Part shown: positions 8,876 to 16,602 of the stretch, in pieces | Layout: every line of letters starts with the position of its first letter | Position numbering within the stretch: position 1 is the first letter of the stretch | DNA from: an uncultured bacterium | GTDB lineage: Bacteria > Actinomycetota > Coriobacteriia > Coriobacteriales > Coriobacteriaceae | Direction of reading: 5' to 3' | Assembly (NCBI GenBank): GCA_905214615.1 | Contig: CAJMMX010000001.1 | Coordinates: forward strand, 14,857 to 78,856 | Length of the DNA: 64,000 nt | Notes under the pieces: generated by a model | Database searches by the model: none | Told to the model about the DNA's origin: nothing | The model's input: the letters and a program-made list of their open reading frames with translations, nothing else | Program-made: the position numbers and the translations under genes

Positions 8876-9856
8876 TTACAGGCCGAGCATGGGCTCCAGG
8901 ACAAAGAAGTACGCAAGCACCACGATACCCAGGATGATGCGGTAGACACCGAAGCACTTAAAGTCGTGACGGCGGACGAAGCCCATGAGCCACTTGATGG
9001 CGATGAGCGAAACCACAAAGGCCACAGCGCAGCCCACGCCCAAGATAGCGACCTCGTTGGCGCCGAACGTGCCGCCCTTGATGAAGTACTTGACCAGCTT
9101 GAGCGCACTCGCGCCAAACATGACAGGGATGGCCAGGAAGAACGTGAACTTGGACGCCACCGAACGCGTGCAGCCCAAAAGCAGGCCACCGATGATGGTA
9201 GAGCCGGAGCGAGACGTACCGGGCACCAGCGAAAGCACCTGGAAGCAGCCGATACCCAGCGCAGTCTTCCAGCTCAGGTCCTCGAGCGTGGCGATGGAAC
9301 CAAAGTCCAGATTCTCGTCATCGTCCTCATCCTCAACGGTAGCCGCGGCGGACGCCGCAAAGTGCGCACCGGCGGGACGTCCGCCCGCCACCACAGCACG
9401 CGAACCAAACGAACCGGCAACGGCCATTTCCTCGCGCTTGCTCGCGCGCCAGTTCTCGATCACGATAAACAGCACGCCGTACACAATGAGCGCCAGCGCC
9501 ACGACGGGAGCGTTGTAGAAATGCTCCTCCATCCAGTCGTTGAGCGGCAGGCCGATCGCTGCCGCAGGAATGCAGCCGAGCACAATCTTGCCCCACAGCA
9601 CCCAGGTGTCGCGACGGCCCTCCTTGCCCTTGCTGGGCGAGAACGGATTGAGCTCATGGAAGAACAGCACACAGACGGCCAGAATGGCGCCGAGCTGAAT
9701 CACGACCAGGAACATATTCCAGAACGTCTCGCTCACGTTCATCTTGACGAACTCGTCCACCAAGATCATGTGACCCGTCGACGAAACGGGCAGCCATTCG
9801 GTGATGCCCTCGACCAGGCCCATGAAGGCAGATTTTAGAAGCTCGATAATATCCAA
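8876..9856 (-). CDS. uppP: Undecaprenyl-diphosphatase UppP/BacA
   Basis: Membrane enzyme that dephosphorylates undecaprenyl diphosphate to recycle the lipid carrier for peptidoglycan synthesis; it can confer bacitracin tolerance. Signatures are EGITEWLPVSSTGH near residue 15 and PGTSRSGSTI in the middle. It is 326 aa against about 270 for most members. The surplus is a charged, Asp/Glu-rich cytoplasmic loop (plus-strand about 9,290-9,430). The start is TTG at 9856, giving the canonical MDIIELLK beginning with GAGGGGG five bases upstream; a longer upstream reading adds 23 unrelated residues. Confidence 0.94.
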   Translation of the reverse strand: MDIIELLKSAFMGLVEGITEWLPVSSTGHMILVDEFVKMNVSETFWNMFLVVIQLGAILAVCVLFFHELNPFSPSKGKEGRRDTWVLWGKIVLGCIPAAAIGLPLNDWMEEHFYNAPVVALALIVYGVLFIVIENWRASKREEMAVAGSFGSRAVVAGGRPAGAHFAASAAATVEDEDDDENLDFGSIATLEDLSWKTALGIGCFQVLSLVPGTSRSGSTIIGGLLLGCTRSVASKFTFFLAIPVMFGASALKLVKYFIKGGTFGANEVAILGVGCAVAFVVSLIAIKWLMGFVRRHDFKCFGVYRIILGIVVLAYFFVLEPMLGL

Positions 9857-10105
9857 AGGGACCCCCTCGTTAGACACCCGCCGGTAGATGTTCTGCGGAC
9901 GATGCGGGCGATGTCCCATTATCAACCGTTGGCGGTGCGACCGCGCCTACCCTTACCAAAAAACTCGCCCGTTCACAGAATTGCGAGCGGTCAAATCGAA
10001 ATCCTTGGGTATAACTGCAACAAGATAAAGTGTCCGGCGGCCAACGCGCCCGCGCCCGCCCGACGCACGAGCCCCGCGCCCGTGCGATAGACCAAGGAGG
10101 AAACC

Positions 10106-10543
10106 ATGAACGAGGGCTACACCAAGGTATTTGTTTCACTCGACGGTACTGAGCAGCAGGATTTTGTGCTCGCACGCGCCATCAAGGTCGCCGCGAACAA
10201 CGGCGCCAAGCTGATTATCGGCCACGTTATCGATTCCACGGCGCTCGAGAGCGCCGGCTCCTATCCGGTCGATTTGGTCAACGGTCTGGAGGAGGCCTTT
10301 AAGAACTCCATCGAAAAGCAGCTCGAAGAGGCCAAGGCCAATCCCGATATTCCCGAGGTCGAGGTCATGATTCGTACCGGCCGCATTCGTGAGACGCTTA
10401 AGGATGAGATGCTCGACGTGGTCAAGCCCGACCTGGTGCTCTGCGGCGCTCGCGGCCTGTCCTCGATCAAGTATGCGCTTCTGGGTTCGATTTCGACGTT
10501 CCTGCTGCGCAATACCGACTGCGACATTTTGGTCGTAAAGTAG
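10106..10543 (+). CDS. Universal stress protein (UspA family)
   Basis: Single Usp domain of 145 aa with a Rossmann-like alpha/beta fold. The ATP-binding signature G-x2-G-x9-G-S is visible in GARGLSSIKYALLGSIS near the C-terminus, so this is probably an ATP-binding UspFG-type protein. AAGGAGG precedes the start. A TATAAC -10-like box lies at about 10,010. Function is generally stress survival; the target is unknown. It is followed by a folded 3' region and a terminator. Confidence 0.9.
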   Translation: MNEGYTKVFVSLDGTEQQDFVLARAIKVAANNGAKLIIGHVIDSTALESAGSYPVDLVNGLEEAFKNSIEKQLEEAKANPDIPEVEVMIRTGRIRETLKDEMLDVVKPDLVLCGARGLSSIKYALLGSISTFLLRNTDCDILVVK

Positions 10544-10556
10544 CGTTGCTCCCACC

Positions 10557-10649
10557 GGCCGCGGGGCCTGCGGGGTTTCCACGGGCACGTCCTCGCCGCG
10601 TTGCGGCTGCGGGATGTGCCCTTAGGAAACCCCTCCCGGCCCCGCGGCC
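10557..10649. repeat. Nested inverted-repeat structured element in the 3' region of usp
   Basis: Three inverted blocks nest in order: GGCCGCGGGGCC with GGCCCCGCGGCC, GGTTTCC with GGAAACC, and GGGCAC with GTGCCC, around a GC-rich centre. The whole 93 bases can fold into one long interrupted hairpin. It lies between the usp stop and its terminator. It could be a REP/BIME-like intergenic repeat or a structured 3' UTR; no coding frame is evident. Confidence 0.6.
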
Positions 10650-10690
10650 TTCGCAGCCTTACTTCAGCGAGTTGGCTGATAAAAGATGGC

Positions 10691-10723
10691 GTGCCGCCCC
10701 GTTTGGGGTGGCACGTTTTGTTT
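10691..10723 (+). terminator. Rho-independent terminator after usp
   Basis: GTGCCGCCCC, loop GTTT, GGGGTGGCAC (one G-T pair), then GTTTTGTTT. A canonical shape, 148 bases past the usp stop. Confidence 0.85.
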
Positions 10724-10764
10724 GGGCTGCACGTTTTTGTTTGGGCGGACGTCTGCCGCGTGCG

Positions 10765-11808
10765 TTACTCGAAATATTGAAACTTATTCGTTGAAAACGC
10801 GAATGTTACGACGAAGCCTTCGCCGGAGTTGGATGCTGCGGTGACGTCGATGCCCATCTTGGAGCACAGACGCGCCACCAGGTAGAGGCCGATGCCCGTT
10901 GCACGCTTGGTGGTGCGGCCGTTGTCGCCGGTAAAGCCCTTCTCGAACACGCGCGGCAGGTCGGCCGCGCTCACGCCACAGCCGTTGTCGGCAACGGTAA
11001 GCTCAATGCGCTCACTCGCCAGGCCCTCGTCCAGCAACGCGCCCGAAAACACGATCTTCGCGCCGTCCTCGCGCGCATATTTAATGCTGTTCTGGATGAG
11101 CTGACCTAAGATGAACTCCAGCCACTTCTCGTCGGTAAAGACCTCGAAGTCGAGGTTTTCGCACACCGGAGCCACGTGCGCTGCAATGAGTTCGCGCGCG
11201 TTGGCCTTAATCGCACCCGTCACCAAGGTCTTGAGATCCCAGCGGCGAATCAGGTAATCGCGCTCCACGACTTCCGAGCGCGCATAGTACAGTGCCTGGT
11301 CGATATAGCGCTCAACGCGAGCCAGCTCGCGACCCAGGTCATCCACACGCGACAGGTCGTCTTCGCTGCCGTCTAGGTTTTCAAGAATCAGATGGGCCGC
11401 CGCCAGGGGCAACTTGGCCTCGTGGACCCAGCTTTCGATATAGTCGCGATAGTCATCGGTCTGACGTCGGCCTTCGGCAACCTCGTCGCAGGCAGCCTTG
11501 CCCACCCGGCGCAGGACCTCGTACTCGAGCTCGCCCTCGGCATAGGTCGGACACTGCACCATCTCCTGCACCCACGCAGGGCTTTCCAGCTCCTCGGCCG
11601 CGCGCTCCAGCTGGTGCAAAAATCGACGACGGCGCGCGTACTCGATCACGATGCCGAGCATGCCAAAGATAAAGGATACGCCGACCGCCACGACCACGAT
11701 AGAAACGGGTGCGCCGGCGACCGTCAGCACAAAGCAGCTCAGCAGCACGCCGCACGTCCACACGGCGACGGGAAGCAGTGCATCTTTAAAGAACTTGCCA
11801 AACGACAT
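10765..11808 (-). CDS. Sensor histidine kinase, BceS/GraS-like intramembrane-sensing type
   Basis: Membrane sensor kinase of 347 aa. Two hydrophobic helices fall within the first 56 residues with almost no extracellular loop, as in intramembrane-sensing kinases. The H-box is SWVHEAKLPLAA (His129), the form typical of BceS/GraS kinases that respond to cell-envelope peptides. N box NSIKYA, G1 ADNGCGV and G2 GIGLYLVARL follow. It is transcribed 9 bases after its partner regulator. No BceAB-type ABC transporter is adjacent, unlike most BceRS loci, so the signal is unknown. Confidence 0.9.
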   Translation of the reverse strand: MSFGKFFKDALLPVAVWTCGVLLSCFVLTVAGAPVSIVVVAVGVSFIFGMLGIVIEYARRRRFLHQLERAAEELESPAWVQEMVQCPTYAEGELEYEVLRRVGKAACDEVAEGRRQTDDYRDYIESWVHEAKLPLAAAHLILENLDGSEDDLSRVDDLGRELARVERYIDQALYYARSEVVERDYLIRRWDLKTLVTGAIKANARELIAAHVAPVCENLDFEVFTDEKWLEFILGQLIQNSIKYAREDGAKIVFSGALLDEGLASERIELTVADNGCGVSAADLPRVFEKGFTGDNGRTTKRATGIGLYLVARLCSKMGIDVTAASNSGEGFVVTFAFSTNKFQYFE

Positions 11809-11817
11809 AGCCGGCCC

Positions 11818-12489
11818 CTAGACCGAATAGCCTTGGCCGCGATGCGTCGTCAAATACCCCTTGATGCCGATTTTTTCGAGCGTGGTGCGCAGGCGGTTGA
11901 TGTTGACGGTGAGCGTATTGTCGTCCACGAAGGCGTCGGAGTCCCACAGGTCCTGCATGATGGCCGAGCGCGAGACGATCTTGCCCGCGCGGCTCAGGAG
12001 CAGCGAGAGAATGCGCAGCTCATTTTTGGTGAGCTCGGTGCTGTCGCCGGTCGCCGTGTTGGTGACCATAGAGCGGGCGAGGTCGAGCTCCAGCCCCTTG
12101 TGGACGAGCGTGCTGCGCTCGCCTGACGCCGCGGTGCGACGCAGCAGTGCGTTGATGCGCGCCACGAGCACGCGCGCGCTATAGGGCTTGGGAACAAAGT
12201 CGTCCGCGCCGAGCGTCATGGCCATGACCTCGTCGATCTCGGTCGTGCGCGAGGTGAGGACGATGATGGGGACCTCGGATTCGCGGCGAACCTCGTGGCA
12301 GATATGCTGGCCGTCCTTGACGGGAAGCGTGAGGTCGAGCAGCACCAGGTCGGGCGCGGCGGCGAGAATATCGCGCGAGACATGCTCGAACGATTCGCAG
12401 GCCTCGATTTCAAACCCGGCGCGGGCAAGGATGTCGACAAGCTCACGACGAATGGGCTCGTCGTCCTCAACGATATAGATTAGCGCCAT
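11818..12489 (-). CDS. Response regulator, OmpR/BceR-like
   Basis: Two-domain regulator of 223 aa. The receiver has the acidic pair Glu8-Asp9-Asp10, phospho-acceptor Asp52 in LLDLTLPVKDG, and the KPYSARVL lysine. A C-terminal winged helix (about 130-223) ends with RGQGYSV. The start at 12489 is preceded by GAGGGGAG; an upstream in-frame ATG would add 41 unrelated residues. First gene of a two-gene operon with the kinase. Confidence 0.93.
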   Translation of the reverse strand: MALIYIVEDDEPIRRELVDILARAGFEIEACESFEHVSRDILAAAPDLVLLDLTLPVKDGQHICHEVRRESEVPIIVLTSRTTEIDEVMAMTLGADDFVPKPYSARVLVARINALLRRTAASGERSTLVHKGLELDLARSMVTNTATGDSTELTKNELRILSLLLSRAGKIVSRSAIMQDLWDSDAFVDDNTLTVNINRLRTTLEKIGIKGYLTTHRGQGYSV

Positions 12490-12633
12490 GGATTCCGCTC
12501 CCCTCTTGGTTGTCTTGCCACCATTATGGCTGCGAAACTGCAGGTGCGCGCCACGCACGTCGCCAAGGTGACAGAACTGTTCGCGAGCGGGGGCGTTTTG
12601 TCCGCCTCGCACTCGCAGCGGTGGCGGGAACCA

Positions 12634-12670
12634 AAATGATTCTTTAATCCCCGTCCCAGAATAATCATTT
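12634..12670 (-). terminator. Terminator-like hairpin at the stop of the 12,669 gene
   Basis: AAATGATT (12634-12641) and AATCATTT (12663-12670) form an inverted repeat with internal TTCT/AGAA pairing. On the minus strand it is followed by TTTTGG. It overlaps the stop codon of the upstream gene. Confidence 0.4.
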
Positions 12671-13376
12671 AGCGGCGGGCGCGAAGCTTTTCGTAGCCGT
12701 CGGCAAAGAAGGCGACCGCCGCGGCATCAGACTCGGCGGCGTCGGCGTCGGTGGCAGGCACCACGCCGTGCTCGTCGCTTACCAGGAACAAGGCGCCCTT
12801 GAGCTGTGCGGGAATGTCTACGCGCGTGACCGGGATGCCCTTGGTCTGGGCCAGCTGCTCTATGAGCGTCGCCGTGCCACACAGGCACTCGTCCGCCGGC
12901 GCCACAAAGGCCAGCTCGCCGTTGTTGACGGCAGCGAGCAGCTCGGGCGCCACGCCGGTTTCGTCGGCCTCGGAGCGGGCCTCGGCGGAGCGGGCACGCA
13001 GCGCCTTGGCCGAAGTATCGGCCAGCGGCTCGTACTCACCCACCGTCATGGCGGCATTGCCGTTAACGTCGATCACCAGCATGAGAACGCCGTCGTGCGC
13101 GGTGTAATCGCCCTCGGCAAGCGACCACTCAACGTGCTGCTTGGCCCAGCTGAGCATGTTATGGGTAAGCGGCTCGCCCTGCACCAAGCGCTCGGACAGC
13201 GCGCGAATGTGACGGTTGAGCATGGGCACCTTTTTGTTGGACATGCGCCAACGGCAGATAAGCGCGGGCTTGTCGAGCGTAAACTTCTCGACCGCCTCCT
13301 GATTGGCGCAAAAGTCCTCGTACGCACGCTGGTCCTCGGCATTGCCAAACAGCTCTGCATCATCAATCTGGGGCAT
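12669..13376 (-). CDS. Conserved hypothetical protein
   Basis: Soluble acidic protein of 235 aa, not recognised. It has no membrane segment or signal peptide. The N-terminal half is helical and charged; the C-terminal third contains an Ala/Glu-rich stretch followed by an alternating beta-like segment. The start is uncertain: ATG 13376 has GAAAGG seven bases upstream, while ATG 13400 has AGAGGA four bases upstream. A strong terminator ends only about 16 bases before 13400, so either the gene depends on read-through or a promoter is hidden in the terminator region. Codon use matches the core genome. Confidence 0.7.
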   Translation of the reverse strand: MPQIDDAELFGNAEDQRAYEDFCANQEAVEKFTLDKPALICRWRMSNKKVPMLNRHIRALSERLVQGEPLTHNMLSWAKQHVEWSLAEGDYTAHDGVLMLVIDVNGNAAMTVGEYEPLADTSAKALRARSAEARSEADETGVAPELLAAVNNGELAFVAPADECLCGTATLIEQLAQTKGIPVTRVDIPAQLKGALFLVSDEHGVVPATDADAAESDAAAVAFFADGYEKLRARR

Positions 13377-13416
13377 GGTCATACCTTTCGTGTTAGTCAT
13401 TCCGTCCTCTTATACC

Positions 13417-13452
13417 AAAAAGACGGTCCTCCAAACGGAGCGACCGTCTTTT
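13417..13452 (-). terminator. Strong bidirectional terminator between purH and the 12,669 gene
   Basis: AAAAGACGGTC/GACCGTCTTTT (13418-13428/13442-13452) continues into CTCC-AAAC-GGAG, giving about 15 paired bases with A/T tracts on both sides. It stands directly before the start of the next minus-strand gene, so attenuation is also possible. Confidence 0.85.
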
Positions 13453-13492
13453 GCAGAGATTATTTTGACGATATGGTCAGGCGACCGATCAG

Positions 13493-13620
13493 CTTAATGG
13501 GATAGAACAACATCCCATTAAGGGTTTTCCAAGTGCCCGAGATTGCCCCGAAAGAGGAGCGCCGCGTACTAAATGTACGCAAGCGACGGTTTGAGGGGCA
13601 AGGTCGGGTGCTTGGGAAAG
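13493..13620. ncRNA. Composite folded element downstream of purH (candidate structured RNA or repeat)
   Basis: Two adjoining structures. First is a perfect 11-bp hairpin CTTAATGGGAT/ATCCCATTAAG (13493-13503/13512-13522). Then a larger nested fold: TTTTCCAAGTGCCCGA (13525-13540) with TCGGGTGCTTGGGAAAG (13604-13620), TTGCCCC (13543-13549) with GGGGCAA (13595-13601), and an apical GCGTAC/GTACGC stem (13564-13569/13575-13580). It abuts the purH stop at 13624. No coding frame fits. It may be a 3' UTR structure, a small RNA or an intergenic repeat; strand is unknown. Confidence 0.5.
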
Positions 13621-13623
13621 CCT

Positions 13624-15231
13624 CTAGTGCCTAAAATGCCTGGCACCGGTGAACACCATCGCAATACCATGCTCATTGCAGGCCTGGATGCTCTCGTCAT
13701 CGCGCTTGGAGCCGCCGGGCTGGATGATGCAGGTCACGCCGTGTGCGGCAAGCACGTCGACGTTGTCGCGGAACGGGAAGAACGCGTCGCTTGCGCAGGC
13801 AAAGCCGCCCTTCTCCACGCCCTCGCGCTCGCAGAAATCCTCGGCGCGCTCGCAGGCAAGCAGCGCAGAGTCAACGCGGTTGGGCTGACCGGGGCCCATG
13901 CCAATGCCGGCCTTGCCCTTGGAGACCAGGATGGCGTTGGACTTGACGCCCTTGCAGACCTTCCAGGCAAACTCGAGCTCGGCCATCTCGGCATCGGTGG
14001 GCTTGCGGTCGGTGGGGAACGTAAAGGTCGCGGGGTCCTCGGTCACGTGGTCGACCTCCTGCACCAGCATGCCGCCGTCGATGGAGCGCAGCTCCACCTG
14101 GGCGCCGTGGTCTACGCCGCCGGTAGCCAGCACGCGCAGGTTGGGGCGCTTGGCCATGCGCTCGAGCGCCTCGTCGGTGTAGCCCGGGGCGATGATGACC
14201 TCGACGAACTGCTTGTTCTGATCGGCAAAGTGCTCAACCAGCTCAAAGGGGACCTCGCGGTTGCAGGCGATGATGCCACCAAAGGCGCTCTTGGGATCGC
14301 AGGCAAAGGCACGGTCGTAGGCAGCCGTGATGTCCTCGGCAACGGCGGAACCGCAGGGGTTCTGATGCTTAAGGATCACGCAGGCCGGCTCGTCGAACTC
14401 GCGGACCAGGTTCCAAGCGGCATCGGCATCCAGATAGTTGTTGTAGCTGAGCGGCTTGCCCTGGATCTGCTCGGAGCCCACGAGCGGGAACTGAGAGCTC
14501 GCGGTGTTCTCGCAGCCCTCGGCAAAGCGATAGACCGTGGCCTTCTGCTGCGGGTTCTCGCCATAGCGCAGGTCGTCGACCTTTTCCAGCGAGATCTCGA
14601 GCTTGGCAGAGGTGTCCGCCACGTCGCTTGCCTGGGCGGCAAGCCAACGGGAGATAGCCGTGTCGTAGGCGGCGGTGGTCTGGTAGACCTTCACCTGCAG
14701 GCGACGACGGGTGGAAAGCGTGGTGCAGCCACCGGTCTCGCGCATCTCGGCCAGGACGGCATCATAGTCGGCCGGGTCGGAGATGACGGTAACGCTCGCG
14801 GCGTTCTTGGCGGCAGAGCGCAACATGGAAGGGCCACCGATGTCGATGTGCTCGATGGCATCCGCAAAGGTGACCTCGGGGTTGGCGACGGTCTTCTCGA
14901 ACTCGTACAGGTTGACGACGACCAAGTCGATCAGCTTAATGCCGTGCTGAGCGGCCTCCTGCATGTGCTGCTCGGAATCGCGGCGGGCCAGCAGCGCGCC
15001 GTGAACCTTGGGGTGCAGGGTCTTAACGCGGCCGTCCATCATCTCGGGATAGCCCGTGAACTCCTCGATGGGGGTTACGGGAACGCCCGCGTCCTCGATG
15101 GCACGAGCCGTGCCGCCCGTAGAGATGATCTCGACGCCAAAGTCATCGACCAGCGTCCGTGCGAAATCGACGACACCCGTTTTATCGGTAACCGAGATCA
15201 ACGCGCGTGCGATCTTCACATCAGATCCCAT
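13624..15231 (-). CDS. purH: Bifunctional AICAR formyltransferase / IMP cyclohydrolase
   Basis: Catalyses the last two steps of de novo purine synthesis: formylation of AICAR with 10-formyl-THF, then ring closure to IMP. It is 535 aa. The N-terminal cyclohydrolase (about 1-200) shows VTDKTG, STGGTA and KTLHPKVHG; the formyltransferase half shows [11 protein letters not shown] and the catalytic KHQNPCG. The start at 15231 is preceded by a perfect AGGAGG. No other purine genes lie nearby, so it stands alone here. An inverted repeat CATTGAA/TTCAATG at 15306-15327 upstream could be a regulatory site. Confidence 0.96.
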   Translation of the reverse strand: MGSDVKIARALISVTDKTGVVDFARTLVDDFGVEIISTGGTARAIEDAGVPVTPIEEFTGYPEMMDGRVKTLHPKVHGALLARRDSEQHMQEAAQHGIKLIDLVVVNLYEFEKTVANPEVTFADAIEHIDIGGPSMLRSAAKNAASVTVISDPADYDAVLAEMRETGGCTTLSTRRRLQVKVYQTTAAYDTAISRWLAAQASDVADTSAKLEISLEKVDDLRYGENPQQKATVYRFAEGCENTASSQFPLVGSEQIQGKPLSYNNYLDADAAWNLVREFDEPACVILKHQNPCGSAVAEDITAAYDRAFACDPKSAFGGIIACNREVPFELVEHFADQNKQFVEVIIAPGYTDEALERMAKRPNLRVLATGGVDHGAQVELRSIDGGMLVQEVDHVTEDPATFTFPTDRKPTDAEMAELEFAWKVCKGVKSNAILVSKGKAGIGMGPGQPNRVDSALLACERAEDFCEREGVEKGGFACASDAFFPFRDNVDVLAAHGVTCIIQPGGSKRDDESIQACNEHGIAMVFTGARHFRH

Positions 15232-15508
15232 GCAGTCCTCCTGTCTGGTACGCCGCCGTGCTCTGTGAGTCGGTGATACGTCGATCTGCAGCGCTCGCGC
15301 AGCGGCATTGAAAATACTGATTCAATGTAGCGCATCGAGCGCATCGATGCACCCCGCAACGAGCGCATGTGCAGAAAAAGTTTGCGAGCGGAGGGGATGG
15401 GCACGGCACCGGGCACGGTGAGTTCATGGAACACAGGGGCACCATAATTAGATGCCAATAGCGTGGTAGAACTGTGCTCGATATGCATCCGCAAAAGAAA
15501 GAGGCACC

Positions 15509-16150
15509 ATGGTCTCGCGGGTTCTCTACCGACCGTTTGATACCGAAGACTTCGACGCCATCGCGCTGATTCTGCAGCAGCTTTGGCATAACAATTCGGA
15601 TAACGATGAGTACAACCGCCTTGAGGCCGCGTGCGACCTCGCCTATTGCCTTTCGTCGTCGACGTTTTCGCAGGTTGCGGTGATTGACGGTCAGGCGCGT
15701 GGCATTTCGCTCGCGCGTGCGGGACAGAGCTCCGGCGCCACCGTTAAGGAACACTGGATGGATACCGAACGCGCGCTGCTATCGCAGATGCGTGAGCTGG
15801 AGCCCGATGCCTGCGCCGAGTATCTCTCGTTTGTACGCGCAACCATCCGAACCAACAACCGTCTGCTCGAGAGCAGCCCGTTGCCGCACGACAACGAGGT
15901 CACGCTGCTTGCCGTGGATCGCGATGTCCATGGCCTGGGCGTTGGCACGGTTCTGCTCGATGCCGCAGTCTCGCACCTGTCCTCGCTTGGAGCGACGAGG
16001 GCGCACCTGTACACCGACTCCAACTGCTCGTGGAAGTTCTACGAGCTGCACGGCTTTAAGCGCACGGCCACGCACCGCGCCAACCGCGAAGAGCGCCGCC
16101 ACGCCATGCCGCGTGAAAGCTTTCTCTACGAACTCGACCTAACAGCCTAG
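15509..16150 (+). CDS. GNAT-family N-acetyltransferase
   Basis: Acetyl-CoA-dependent acetyltransferase of 213 aa. The C-terminal GNAT core contains the acetyl-CoA loop RDVHGLGVGTVLLDAAV, a variant of Q/R-x-x-G-x-G/A, and the closing LYTDSNCSWKFYELHGFKR motif typical of the family. Its substrate cannot be told. AAAGAGG precedes the start. It is divergent from purH. Confidence 0.87.
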   Translation: MVSRVLYRPFDTEDFDAIALILQQLWHNNSDNDEYNRLEAACDLAYCLSSSTFSQVAVIDGQARGISLARAGQSSGATVKEHWMDTERALLSQMRELEPDACAEYLSFVRATIRTNNRLLESSPLPHDNEVTLLAVDRDVHGLGVGTVLLDAAVSHLSSLGATRAHLYTDSNCSWKFYELHGFKRTATHRANREERRHAMPRESFLYELDLTA

Positions 16151-16165
16151 CCCAAGCAGCCACAC

Positions 16166-16235
16166 CTAGTCATTTAAGAACGTCCCCAATGACTGATCCC
16201 CAACAACTAGTCATTTAAGTCTGTCCCCAATGAGT
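16166..16235. repeat. Two direct copies of a 29-bp palindromic repeat
   Basis: Unit CTAGTCATTTAAG...TCCCCAATGA(C/G)T occurs at 16166-16194 and 16207-16235, differing at five positions. Each copy contains AGTCATT against AATGACT or AATGAGT, so each can form a small hairpin. They lie just after the GNAT stop. No gene is present. Confidence 0.65.
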
Positions 16236-16261
16236 GGCCTAGGGGGTTTGTAGATAGCCCT

Positions 16262-16487
16262 GGTCAAAAAACATCAAATATGAGTACTGTTACCTTTTTA
16301 GTAGCAGCGATTTGGGACATTTTTGACGCTTGTAGGCATGACGACCAGCTGCATGAGCTGACGTAGCTCCCCAAATGTTCAATAAAATGGGCTCCTAACG
16401 AGAAGTACTCTCATTAGGAGCCCATTATTATGTGCAAACATATGTGACCAACGCAGCAACAGTACTCATATTTGGCATTTTTTGTCC
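16262..16487. repeat. 226-bp element with 32-bp imperfect terminal inverted repeats (MITE-like)
   Basis: Left end 16262-16293 and right end 16456-16487 match as inverted repeats in 27 of 32 positions, sharing the core CAAATATGAGTACTGTT. Inside, TGGGCTCCTAA/TTAGGAGCCCA (16388-16398/16414-16424) is a bidirectional terminator-like hairpin. No transposase or coding frame is present. It fills the gap between the GNAT and DUF2207 genes. Confidence 0.6.
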
Positions 16488-16602
16488 ACTGCCCCTTGCG
16501 CGAAGGTCCTCAGCGGAAAGTTTGACCCGTTTCGATGCACAAAAATGGGATGAATCTTCCCTGGCAACCGCCCAGAAAGATCCACCCCAAAGCAAGCGCT
16601 CG

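Noticed and set aside
13573..15276. Long open frame on the plus strand opposite purH
   Set aside because: It is the antisense shadow of a GC-rich gene; the minus-strand frame encodes complete PurH with all motifs.
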